Source of the DNA: Pseudomonadota bacterium | Lineage (GTDB): Bacteria > Pseudomonadota > Alphaproteobacteria > Rhizobiales > Xanthobacteraceae | NCBI GenBank assembly: GCA_963205465.1 | Contig: CAUJKG010000361.1 | Coordinates: 1-6,362 of the forward strand | DNA: 6,362 nucleotides | Reading direction: 5' to 3' | In this document: positions 1 to 5,945 of the stretch, piece after piece | How positions within the stretch are numbered: position 1 is the first letter of the stretch | Layout of the letters: each line of letters begins with the position of its first letter | Position numbers and translations under genes: made by a program | Notes under the pieces: model-generated | What the model saw: only the letters and a program-made list of their open reading frames with translations | Told to the model about the DNA's origin: nothing | The model's database searches: none

Positions 1-435
1 ATGCAGCACCGTCTCGGCCTGATCGTCGCGCGTATGCGCGGTCATCAGAAGATCGGCGCCAATTTCTTTAGCGAGCGAAGAGAACAGGGCGAAGCGCGCC
101 TCACGCGCCGCCTCCTGCACGCCGGTGATCGGCTTTTTGCCCTTCCAGACCAGCGTGCGGTGAGGAATGCCGAGCTTTCCCGCCAGCTTCTCGACCGCTT
201 TGGCTTCGCCTTTCGATGCGGCGCGCAGCCCATGATCAATCGTCGCCGCTACGAGTTCGGGACCACCGCCGCGCAGCGCACGCCATCTTGCAGCAAGCAC
301 GAGCAGCGCGGTCGAATCCGGCCCCCCAGAAACGGCGAGCAGCGTCTTTCTCGATCTGGCAAAATCATCGAACAGCGCGGAGAGCTCGCTCTCCGCGACC
401 GGAATATTCTCAGCAGCCGATCCGCTTCTGCTCAT
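1..435 (-). CDS. tilS: tRNA(Ile)-lysidine synthase, N-terminal part (3' end outside window)
   Basis: TilS uses ATP and lysine to convert the wobble cytidine of the tRNA-Ile(CAU) anticodon to lysidine, which makes that tRNA read AUA codons. It acts in the cytoplasm. I translated this frame by hand from the reverse complement: 145 codons stay open to base 1, so the C-terminal half or more is missing. The PP-loop ATP-binding motif SGGPDS is at residues 36-41, followed by DHGLR at 67-71 and the family signature TAHTRDDQAETVLH at 132-145. The ATG at 433-435 is chosen because it leaves a normal short lead of about 35 residues before the PP-loop; the ribosome site in front of it is weak (an AGAAGA/GAG stretch). 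The first 26 bases overlap the end of cpoB in another frame, which suggests translational coupling in the same transcript. In many alphaproteobacteria ftsH follows tilS, which could be expected just outside the window. Identification is firm. Confidence 0.95.
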   Translation of the reverse strand, partial: MSRSGSAAENIPVAESELSALFDDFARSRKTLLAVSGGPDSTALLVLAARWRALRGGGPELVAATIDHGLRAASKGEAKAVEKLAGKLGIPHRTLVWKGKKPITGVQEAAREARFALFSSLAKEIGADLLMTAHTRDDQAETVLH

Positions 436-1378
436 TCTCGGCGTTCTTCTTCACCGTTGGCGAGGCTTTCGGATACTTCGAAAGCACCGCGCCGAGCGAA
501 CCGCAAGCGGCTTCTTTCTTGCCGAGTTGCGCAAGCGACTGGCCGAGGCGCAACAGCGCGTCCGGCGCGCGCTGAGTCTGCGGCCACTTGTTGTAGATAT
601 CGAGGAAGACTTCCGCCGCTTCCGAATATTTGCGCTGCATATACATACTCTCGCCGAGCCAGTAGCTCGCGAGCGGGATGTTACGATCGCTCGGATATTG
701 TTCGATGAAGCCCCGGAACGACTGCTCGGCCGCCCCATATTCACGCCGCAGCACATAGCCATAGGCAAGGTCGTAGGCGTCCTTCGGCGAGTTCGTCGGC
801 GGCAGCACTGCTTGCTGCTGGGGAGCTTGCTGCTGCGGCGGCTGGTTGAAGTTCTGGTTCGGCGACAACACCATCGGCCCTTGCGGCTGCTGCGGCGCGT
901 TCTGCTGATACTGCTGCTGCGGCGGGATCTGGCCTAGGTTCTGCGGACGGCCGGGAGCCTGCGGATTGGCTTCCGGATCGAAGGCGTCACCCCGGCGCTG
1001 CGGATTCTGCTGCGGCTGGGATGGCGGCACGTTCTGCTGCTGGAACGGCGGCGGGGTCACAGCCTGTTGCTGCGGCGGAATGTTCTGTTGTTGCGGGCGC
1101 TGCTGCACGGGCTGCTGCGGCGCTTGCTGAACCGCACCACGTTGCATCTGCTGGATCTGATACTGCAACTGCTCGATCTGCCCGGTGAGCTGGCGCAATT
1201 GCTGCTCCAGCCGATCGACCCGGATCGCCAGATCGCCGTCGTCTTGCTGCTGTTGCTGCGGTGGGTAATCCGGCTGCCGGTTACCGAACGGAAACTGAGC
1301 CCATGCGGGCGAAGCGCAAACCAGCATCCCGGCGAAGACGAGCGCATAAATCTTGCGTGCAGCGTTGATGGTGATCAT
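410..1378 (-). CDS. cpoB: Cell division coordinator CpoB (YbgF), periplasmic TPR protein
   Basis: CpoB is a periplasmic protein that binds TolA and, in E. coli, coordinates PBP1B-driven septal peptidoglycan synthesis with Tol-driven outer-membrane constriction. The predicted protein has 322 residues. Residues 1-27 are a Sec signal peptide (RK near the start, a hydrophobic core, cleavage after AWA, mature start Q28). A heptad coiled coil follows at about 50-79 (V54, L57, L61, L64, I68, L71, I75, M78), matching the trimerisation domain of the family. Residues 84-196 are a Gln/Pro-rich low-complexity linker. Residues 197-322 hold the TPR domain, with YDLAYGYVLRREYGAAEQSF and ASYWLGESMYMQRKYSEAAE as repeat helices. 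The frame is open up to an ATG at 1471, but that start would add 31 residues with no signal character encoded by two hairpins, so the ATG at 1376-1378, directly before the signal peptide, is preferred. E. coli CpoB is about 263 residues; most of the difference lies in the linker. Confidence 0.94.
   Translation of the reverse strand: MITINAARKIYALVFAGMLVCASPAWAQFPFGNRQPDYPPQQQQQDDGDLAIRVDRLEQQLRQLTGQIEQLQYQIQQMQRGAVQQAPQQPVQQRPQQQNIPPQQQAVTPPPFQQQNVPPSQPQQNPQRRGDAFDPEANPQAPGRPQNLGQIPPQQQYQQNAPQQPQGPMVLSPNQNFNQPPQQQAPQQQAVLPPTNSPKDAYDLAYGYVLRREYGAAEQSFRGFIEQYPSDRNIPLASYWLGESMYMQRKYSEAAEVFLDIYNKWPQTQRAPDALLRLGQSLAQLGKKEAACGSLGAVLSKYPKASPTVKKNAENEQKRIGC
791..1129 (-). repeat. Low-complexity Gln/Pro linker inside cpoB
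   Basis: This stretch encodes about 113 residues made mainly of Q and P, with runs such as QQAPQQPVQQRPQQQ and a few N, G and A. At the DNA level it is built from imperfect ctgctg / tgctgcggc units on the plus strand. A separate Q5 tract follows the signal peptide at 1244-1258. It separates the coiled coil from the TPR domain and is expected to be disordered. Imperfect trinucleotide repetition of this kind can change length by slippage, although no two long identical copies are seen here. Confidence 0.8.
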
Positions 1379-1402
1379 GGGTGCACCGATGGAACCCGTT
1401 TT

Positions 1403-1418
1403 GGCCCAAAGTTGGGCC
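1403..1418 (-). other. Short inverted repeat in the cpoB leader
   Basis: GGCCCAA at 1403-1409 is perfectly complementary to TTGGGCC at 1412-1418, giving a 6-7 bp stem with a 2-4 nt loop. It lies 24 bases upstream of the cpoB start, between a larger hairpin and the cpoB ribosome-binding region. In the minus-strand RNA it is followed by AAAAC, not a U-run, so it is not an intrinsic terminator for this operon. It may be an RNA stability or translation element, or simply a chance palindrome. Confidence 0.4.
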
Positions 1419-1431
1419 GGTGAAACGCGAG

Positions 1432-1460
1432 AAGCCGGCGCCCTATGCAGGCACCGGCTT
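1432..1460 (-). other. Strong hairpin between pal and cpoB, possible attenuator or RNA-processing element
   Basis: Bases 1432-1442 pair with 1450-1460 around a 7-nt loop (1443-1449). On the plus strand the stem has one C-A mismatch (1439/1453), but in the minus-strand RNA the same position is a G-U pair, giving 11 continuous pairs. In that RNA the stem is preceded by an A-run and followed by CUUCUCGCGUUU, a poor U-tract, so termination would be partial at best. Read from the plus strand, the stem ends in six Ts (1459-1464) and looks like an ordinary terminator, yet no plus-strand gene ends here. It begins 28 bases after the pal stop, where it could protect the 3' end of pal mRNA or lower cpoB expression relative to pal. 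Confidence 0.5.
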
Positions 1461-1488
1461 TTTTCAAGCAACAGAGGGAAGTCCCGGC

Positions 1489-1992
1489 TCAGGTGCCCGG
1501 CGCACTGTTCAGCACCGTGACGGCGCGGCGGTTCTGCGACCAGCAGGAAATATCGTTACACACCGCGACGGGGCGTTCCTTGCCGTAGGAGATCGTGCGC
1601 ATGCGCGACGGATTGATGCCACGCGAGACCAGATAATCGCGAACCGTCTGGGCACGGCGGGCGCCGAGCGCAATGTTGTATTCGCGCGTACCGCGCTCGT
1701 CGGCGTGACCTTCCACGGTGAAGGCGTACTGACCGTATTGCTGCAGCCACTGCACCTGCTTGTCGAGCGTAGCGCGAGCCTGCGGGGTCAACTCCGACTG
1801 ATCGCTTTCGAAAAAGACGCGATCGCCGACGTTCACGACGAAGTCCTGCACGCTGCCGGGCGTATTGGCATTGGCGTTCGGATTATTCGCATCGGCCTGG
1901 TTCTGGCTCGTTGAACACGCAGCCACTGCCAGCGTCACTGCAAAAAGTGCGGCGAAACGCGCGCCACGAACGAGCCGCATCAAAGCCGTCAT
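1489..1992 (-). CDS. pal: Peptidoglycan-associated outer-membrane lipoprotein Pal
   Basis: Pal anchors the outer membrane to peptidoglycan and is the cargo of the Tol system during division. The protein has 167 residues. Residues 1-25 form a lipoprotein signal with lipobox VAAC and lipidated Cys26; Ser27 at position +2 is compatible with outer-membrane sorting. An Asn/Ala/Pro-rich tether covers about 30-46. The OmpA-like domain occupies about 51-162: VFFESDQSEL at 59-68, the peptidoglycan motif GHADERG at 95-101 with Asp98, and LGARRA at 109-114 with Arg113. The D-to-R spacing of 15 matches the pair that binds the diaminopimelate group in OmpA-like domains. NRRAV at 154-158 closes the domain. 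Cys145 and Cys150 form a close pair that could make a disulfide; I recall it as usual in rhizobial Pal. The start is set by GAGGAG 8 nt upstream; the next ATG (codon 5) is too far from that site. Confidence 0.97.
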   Translation of the reverse strand: MTALMRLVRGARFAALFAVTLAVAACSTSQNQADANNPNANANTPGSVQDFVVNVGDRVFFESDQSELTPQARATLDKQVQWLQQYGQYAFTVEGHADERGTREYNIALGARRAQTVRDYLVSRGINPSRMRTISYGKERPVAVCNDISCWSQNRRAVTVLNSAPGT

Positions 1993-2000
1993 ACCGGTTA

Positions 2001-2006
2001 CTCCTC
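2001..2006 (-). promoter_or_regulatory. Shine-Dalgarno site of pal
   Basis: The minus strand reads GAGGAG here, 8 nt before the pal ATG at 1990-1992. It is among the best ribosome-binding sites in the window, fits the high abundance expected of Pal, and decides between the two close ATG codons. Confidence 0.75.
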
Positions 2007-2020
2007 AAATTCCCACGAAA

Positions 2021-2045
2021 GACCGGCCCACAGCCCGGGCCGGTC
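2021..2045 (-). other. GC-rich hairpin in the pal leader
   Basis: GACCGGCCC (2021-2029) is perfectly complementary to GGGCCGGTC (2037-2045), with a 7-nt loop at 2030-2036. In the minus-strand RNA the stem is followed by UUUCGU and preceded by GGGGUUUUU. The three-base U-run is too short for a confident terminator, so it may be a leaky attenuator, a 5'-end stabiliser of pal mRNA, or a remnant. It ends 14 nt before the pal Shine-Dalgarno and should not mask it directly. Confidence 0.5.
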
Positions 2046-2135
2046 AAAAACCCCATAATTTTCGAATATTCCATCAACCTTGACGAAATCTTTGCGGCGC
2101 GGTCAGGGCGCGAAAACAAAGAATTTCGGGGCCGA
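2046..2135 (-). promoter_or_regulatory. AT-rich part of the tolB-pal spacer, possible pal promoter
   Basis: The tolB-pal spacer (1993-2223) is the longest non-coding stretch of the window, and this part is clearly richer in A/T than the flanking genes. On the minus strand it contains TTGATG (2072-2077), the palindrome GAATATTC (2064-2071) and AATTAT just downstream. No -35/-10 pair has good spacing: TTGATG to ATTATG is only about 13 nt. A separate promoter for pal is plausible because pal is needed in excess over the motor genes, but no clean consensus is visible. Confidence 0.25.
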
Positions 2136-2179
2136 TTCCGTCGCGCATGGTTAGCGCGGGGTTAACGGGAACCTTTCGG

Positions 2180-2216
2180 CCTCATCCTAAGGAGCGCCGC
2201 GTCTCGAAGGATGAGG
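2180..2216. repeat. REP-like intergenic palindrome after tolB
   Basis: CCTCATCCT (2180-2188) and AGGATGAGG (2208-2216) form a perfect 9-bp stem. Inside it, GAG/CTC (2192-2194 with 2203-2205) can extend pairing across an internal loop, with a GC-rich tip. The layout CATCCT-aaGGAGC...GTCTCGA-AGGATG resembles a short palindrome I recall as widely interspersed between genes of Bradyrhizobium and related Hyphomicrobiales. It begins 7 bases past the tolB stop, a typical place for REP elements, where it may stabilise or process the tolB 3' end. Only one copy lies in this window, so its repeated nature rests on memory, not on this sequence. Confidence 0.65.
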
Positions 2217-2223
2217 ATGGGTC

Positions 2224-3561
2224 TCACGACAGCGGCGGCGACCAGGCCGGATCGGACGCATAAGACGGCGTCGGAACCTTGAGCTCGTTATAACCGGTGA
2301 GGTCGACGGTGAAGAGCGAGGGACCGGCATTGCCGCCCGGATCGCGGAAGAACATCAAGACGCGGCCGTTCGGCGACCAGGTCGGACCTTCGTTATGGAA
2401 GCCTTCGGTCAGCACGCGCTCGCCGGTGCCGTCCGTCTTCATGACGCCGATCGCAAACGAACCTTCGCCCTGCCGCGTAAACGCAATGACGTCGCCGCGC
2501 GGCGACCATACCGGCGTCGAGTAGCGCGCGCCGCCCGGCGGCGAGATGCGCCGCTGGTTCGAGCCGTCGGCATTCATCACATAAAGCTGCTGCGTACCGC
2601 CACGATCGGACTCAAACACGATCTGCTGTCCGTCCGGTGAGAAAGACGGCGCCGTGTCGATTGCAGGCGTCGCGGTGAGCCGCGTGGTGCGCTTGGTGCG
2701 CAGATCCATCAGATAAATGTTCGATGCGCCCTGCTGCTGCAGGCTCATGACCACGCTCTGCCCGTTCGGGGAGAAGCGCGGACTGAACGCCATGTTCGGG
2801 AAGTCTCCGACAATCTCGCGCTGCCCGGTCTCGATATTGAGCAACACCACGCGCGGCGGCTGGTCGCCGCGGCCGTAGGACATGTAAGTGATTTCCTGAT
2901 TGGTCGGCGAGAAGCGCGGTGTCAGCACCAGTTCGTCGCCGCGCGTCAGATAGCGCACGTTCGCGCCGTCCTGATCCATGATCGCAAGCCGCTTCACGCG
3001 GCGGTCCTTCGGGCCAGTTTCGTCGACATAGACAATGCGCGTGTCGAAATAGCCCTTCTCGCCGGTGAGACGCTGATAGATGAGATCGGAAATGATGTGC
3101 GCGATGCGCCGCCAGTTTTCCGGCTGCGTCAGGAACTGCTGGCCGATCATGTATTGGCCGGCGGAAATGTCCCAGAGCCGGAAGGCGACCGAAAAGCGGC
3201 CGTCGCCCTGACGGATGACGCGACCTGTCACCAGCGTCTGCGCATTGATGACGCGCCAGTCCTGAAAGCGCGGCGCGACATCAATATTGCCGATGCGTTC
3301 GATGAAGGCGGCGGGATCCACCGGCGCGAACAGGCCGGAGCGGCGCAGGTTGTTCGTGATCACGCCGGAGATGCCGCGGCCGGTATCCTGCTCGCCCTGC
3401 CCGCCGACAAATTCGGTGATCGCGATCGGCAAGGGTTGCACAGTGCCGCGGGTGATATCGACCCGCGTTTGCGCAAGGCTCAGTCGCGGCGCGCCAAGCG
3501 CGAGCGCGGCCGTGCTGCCAGCAGCGAGAAGGAGATTGCGGCGGGAAAGTTGAGCGGTCAT
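2224..3561 (-). CDS. tolB: Tol-Pal system periplasmic beta-propeller protein TolB
   Basis: TolB is the periplasmic partner that shuttles between Pal and TolA; TolA pulling on TolB frees Pal to bind peptidoglycan at the septum. The protein has 445 residues, slightly above the E. coli 430. The signal is SRRNLLL (6-12), a hydrophobic run, and a likely cleavage after SLA at 30. The N-terminal alpha/beta domain spans about 33-170 (PLPIAITEF at 43-51, ISGVITNNLRRSGLF at 64-78). The C-terminal six-bladed propeller has the PD40-type FSP/WSP signature six times, at about 217, 263, 307, 352, 395 and 440, in blades with text such as SFSPDGQQIVFESDRGGTQQ. The start is chosen for the signal peptide and for GAGG 9 nt upstream (3571-3574). 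It lies 51 bp after tolA. The paired arginines raise the question of Tat export, discussed as a finding. Identification is firm. Confidence 0.98.
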   Translation of the reverse strand: MTAQLSRRNLLLAAGSTAALALGAPRLSLAQTRVDITRGTVQPLPIAITEFVGGQGEQDTGRGISGVITNNLRRSGLFAPVDPAAFIERIGNIDVAPRFQDWRVINAQTLVTGRVIRQGDGRFSVAFRLWDISAGQYMIGQQFLTQPENWRRIAHIISDLIYQRLTGEKGYFDTRIVYVDETGPKDRRVKRLAIMDQDGANVRYLTRGDELVLTPRFSPTNQEITYMSYGRGDQPPRVVLLNIETGQREIVGDFPNMAFSPRFSPNGQSVVMSLQQQGASNIYLMDLRTKRTTRLTATPAIDTAPSFSPDGQQIVFESDRGGTQQLYVMNADGSNQRRISPPGGARYSTPVWSPRGDVIAFTRQGEGSFAIGVMKTDGTGERVLTEGFHNEGPTWSPNGRVLMFFRDPGGNAGPSLFTVDLTGYNELKVPTPSYASDPAWSPPLS

Positions 3562-3570
3562 GACGTGAAG

Positions 3571-3574
3571 CCTC
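3571..3574 (-). promoter_or_regulatory. Shine-Dalgarno site of tolB
   Basis: The minus strand reads GAGG within CTGAGGCTT, 9 nt before the tolB ATG at 3559-3561. It supports the start that carries the whole signal peptide. Confidence 0.55.
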
Positions 3575-3612
3575 AGGGTGGCCGTAAACGGATCAGGCGA
3601 ATTTTCGTTGCG

Positions 3613-4509
3613 TCAGCCGCGCACGGTCTGCGGCGGCGCGAAGTTGAAGATCATATCCTTCCAGAAATTATACTTGCCAGCCGAAAGCATCTTGTAGGGC
3701 TGGCAGGCGATCACCGCGCGCACGGCACTTTCCGCGGTGGTCTGGAAGGCCGGGCTGGCGCCGGTATTCAGCACCTGCGGAGGCGCGGCGAGCGTACCGT
3801 CCGGTTTCATCTGGATGCGCAGTTCGACGACCGCGCGTTCGACATTGCCGACGCCGGGCAGCACGTTCCAGCACTTCTCGACGTGGCGCGCGAGCGCGAC
3901 CAGTTCATCCATCGAGAGCATGTTGTCCTGGCCTTTCGGCGTGCCGAGATTGGCGTTCGATTTCTGCTCGCCCGCATTCTTCTTGCGCGACGGCGCGCGG
4001 CGGTCGAGCAGTTCCGCGATCTTGTCGGGATCGAAGTCGTGCTTGGTCTTCACCGGCGGCGCTTTTTCCTTCACCACCTTCTTCGGCGTTTCTTTTTTCT
4101 TCTCGGCCTTCTTCTGCTCTTCCTCGAGTTTCTTGGCGATCGCATCCGGTGAAGGAGTCGGATCAGGCTTCGCGACTTCCTTCTTCGGCTCTTCTTTCTT
4201 TTCGACCTTCTGCTCAGTCTGCTGCGGAGGCGGCGGGGTCGATTTCACCTCGCGGTCCTTGATTGGCAGATTGGCATCTGTGACGGGCGTCGGCTCGGCT
4301 TTCTTCTCGGCCTGCTTCACCGGCTCGGGACGGTTCTCTGCTTTGATCTTGCCCTGCTTCATCTTGGTAAGGTCGGTGATGGAGACGAGATCGATGGGCA
4401 GCGTATCCATCGGCGGCACTTCGTGCGGCTTCACCGAGGCAAAGTGAATCAAGCCCCAGCCGAGAACCACGGCATGCAGTGCAGTAGAGATTGTGAAGCC
4501 GGGGCGCAT
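3613..4509 (-). CDS. tolA: Tol-Pal inner-membrane-anchored periplasmic protein TolA
   Basis: TolA carries energy from TolQR across the periplasm to TolB and Pal. The protein has 298 residues, shorter than E. coli TolA (about 421). The single membrane anchor is at about 6-25 and contains Ser8 and His12 in an SxxxH arrangement, the pattern in the E. coli TolA helix that contacts TolQ. Domain II (about 50-155) is a charged K/E/P-rich stalk with few hydrophobics. A conserved-looking segment, DFDPDKIAELLDRRAP, lies at 158-173. The globular C-terminal domain III spans about 198-298; Cys213 (EKCW) and Cys269 (IACQPY) are placed to form the disulfide known in TolA domain III. The ATG at 4507-4509 follows the tolR stop by 8 bp, with GGAG only 2 nt before it, a tight spacing that hints at coupling to tolR. 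The shorter length lies mainly in the stalk. Confidence 0.95.
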   Translation of the reverse strand: MRPGFTISTALHAVVLGWGLIHFASVKPHEVPPMDTLPIDLVSITDLTKMKQGKIKAENRPEPVKQAEKKAEPTPVTDANLPIKDREVKSTPPPPQQTEQKVEKKEEPKKEVAKPDPTPSPDAIAKKLEEEQKKAEKKKETPKKVVKEKAPPVKTKHDFDPDKIAELLDRRAPSRKKNAGEQKSNANLGTPKGQDNMLSMDELVALARHVEKCWNVLPGVGNVERAVVELRIQMKPDGTLAAPPQVLNTGASPAFQTTAESAVRAVIACQPYKMLSAGKYNFWKDMIFNFAPPQTVRG

Positions 4510-4517
4510 GACTCCGG

Positions 4518-4961
4518 TCAGGATCCTTCAATCTCGGTGACGAGCGCGACCTTGCGATAGCCCGCGGCCTGCAGGCGGCCCATAACTTTCATGACCGTGC
4601 CGTAGTCGACTTTCTTGTCGCCGCGGACATAGATGCGCTCTTCGGTGCCCTGCTTCGCGACCGCTTTGAGCTTGTCGACCAGTTCTTCGATCTTGATTTC
4701 GGTGCTTTGCAGGAAAACCTGACCCTTGTCGTTGACCGAAAGGGTCAGCGGTTCGCGCTCCTGGTCGAGCGACTTCGCCTGGCTCTGCGGCAGATCGATC
4801 GGCACGCCTACGGTCAGCAAGGGCGCCGAGATCATGAAGATGATGAGGAGCACGAGCATGACGTCGACGAGCGGCGTCACGTTGATTTCGGCGCTGACAC
4901 CGCGGCCGCGCACGCGCGAGGAGCGCCGCGCGCCTGCTCCGGAACTTCCGCTCATCGCCAT
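4518..4961 (-). CDS. tolR: Tol-Pal motor protein TolR
   Basis: TolR is the ExbD-like stator partner that lies inside the TolQ pentamer and couples proton flow to TolA movement. The protein has 147 residues. A basic cytoplasmic tail (ARRSSRVRGRG, 11-21) precedes EINVTPLVDVMLVLL, the family signature, with Asp33 equivalent to the essential proton-binding Asp23 of E. coli TolR. The single membrane segment is at about 31-51. The periplasmic ExbD/TolR domain at about 55-147 includes DLPQSQ, ERIYVRGDKKVDYGTVMKVM and YRKVALVTE. Codon 3 is also ATG and would give an equally good protein; the first is kept because a GGA lies about 11 nt upstream, but the choice is open. It follows tolQ by 23 bp and precedes tolA by 8 bp, so the three are surely one transcript. 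Confidence 0.97.
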   Translation of the reverse strand: MAMSGSSGAGARRSSRVRGRGVSAEINVTPLVDVMLVLLIIFMISAPLLTVGVPIDLPQSQAKSLDQEREPLTLSVNDKGQVFLQSTEIKIEELVDKLKAVAKQGTEERIYVRGDKKVDYGTVMKVMGRLQAAGYRKVALVTEIEGS

Positions 4962-4984
4962 GTCAGGTTATCCAAGCCAGCACC

Positions 4985-5776
<792 letters not shown>

Positions 5777-5782
5777 CGAAAG

Positions 5783-5788
5783 TCCTTT
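5783..5788 (-). promoter_or_regulatory. Shine-Dalgarno site of tolQ
   Basis: The minus strand reads AAAGGA here with a 6-nt spacer to the ATG at 5774-5776. This supports translation of the long N-terminal stretch of TolQ instead of a start at the internal Met44 (ATG at 5645-5647). Confidence 0.7.
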
Positions 5789-5889
5789 GCGTTCCGGCGC
5801 TAAAGGCGACGCCGCTCACCGCGCATTCGGGATCGCACTTCGCTCTCGCCGGGTCCCGTCAATACGGCACTGAATCTGTCCAAACTGGG

Positions 5890-5911
5890 GCGCGGACCTT
5901 GGAGCCCGCGC
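5890..5911 (-). other. GC-rich hairpin in the ybgC-tolQ gap
   Basis: Bases 5890-5897 pair with 5904-5911 around a 6-nt loop. On the plus strand the seventh pair is an A-C mismatch, while in the minus-strand RNA it is G-U, making an 8-bp stem. No U-run follows (CCCAGUUUGG), so it does not qualify as an intrinsic terminator. It could sit in the 5' leader of tolQ mRNA if transcription begins near 5920, or in the 3' trailer of ybgC. Confidence 0.4.
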
Positions 5912-5920
5912 TACAGAGAG

Positions 5921-5945
5921 AAGAGCTTATATAGTTAACAGTTGG
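5921..5945 (-). promoter_or_regulatory. AT-rich stretch with TATATAA, possible -10 region for tolQ
   Basis: Directly after the ybgC stop the minus strand reads GTTAACTATATAAGC, an island of A/T in GC-rich sequence. TATATAA (5927-5933) would make a fair -10 element. The -35 would fall in the last codons of ybgC (around CTGTCGTCC) and is weak, so this is a suggestion only. If true, the tolQ leader would be about 140-150 nt and include the hairpin at 5890-5911. Confidence 0.3.

Noticed and set aside
1..708. A 235-codon open frame on the plus strand starting at base 1.
   Set aside because: It runs antisense to tilS and cpoB, has an Arg/Ser-rich composition typical of a shadow frame and shows no motif.
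791..1258. A tandem-repeat or CRISPR-like array suggested by recurring ctgctgc units.
   Set aside because: The units are irregular, in frame with cpoB and encode Gln/Pro; there are no regular spacers or constant repeats.
1432..1464. A plus-strand intrinsic terminator (stem followed by six Ts).
   Set aside because: The shape fits, but no plus-strand gene ends here and one stem position is mismatched in plus-strand RNA; it pairs better in the operon RNA, so it is reported as a minus-strand hairpin.
1379..1471. Extension of cpoB to the upstream ATG at 1469-1471.
   Set aside because: The extra 31 residues carry no signal-peptide character, are encoded by the two spacer hairpins, and would bury the clear signal peptide that starts at 1378.
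2046..2223. A small unannotated gene in the tolB-pal spacer.
   Set aside because: Short frames exist on both strands but run through the palindromes, lack good ribosome sites and overlap pal or tolB; none shows coding character.
3097..4152. A 351-codon open frame on the plus strand, antisense to tolB and tolA.
   Set aside because: It spans two well-identified genes and their spacer on the other strand, is rich in R, A, G and D without any domain I recognise, and is the kind of long open antisense frame common in high-GC DNA.
3737..4447. A 236-codon plus-strand frame rich in Ser, Phe and Gly with hydrophobic runs, looking like a membrane protein.
   Set aside because: Its hydrophobic text (SFFFSAFFCSSSSF) is the exact antisense of the Lys/Glu-rich tolA stalk, since AAG/GAA codons read as CTT/TTC. 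It is a compositional artefact.
4214..4531. A 105-codon minus-strand frame overlapping the tolR-tolA junction.
   Set aside because: It is an alternate frame of tolA with low-complexity R/A/S composition, no family motif and no independent ribosome site.
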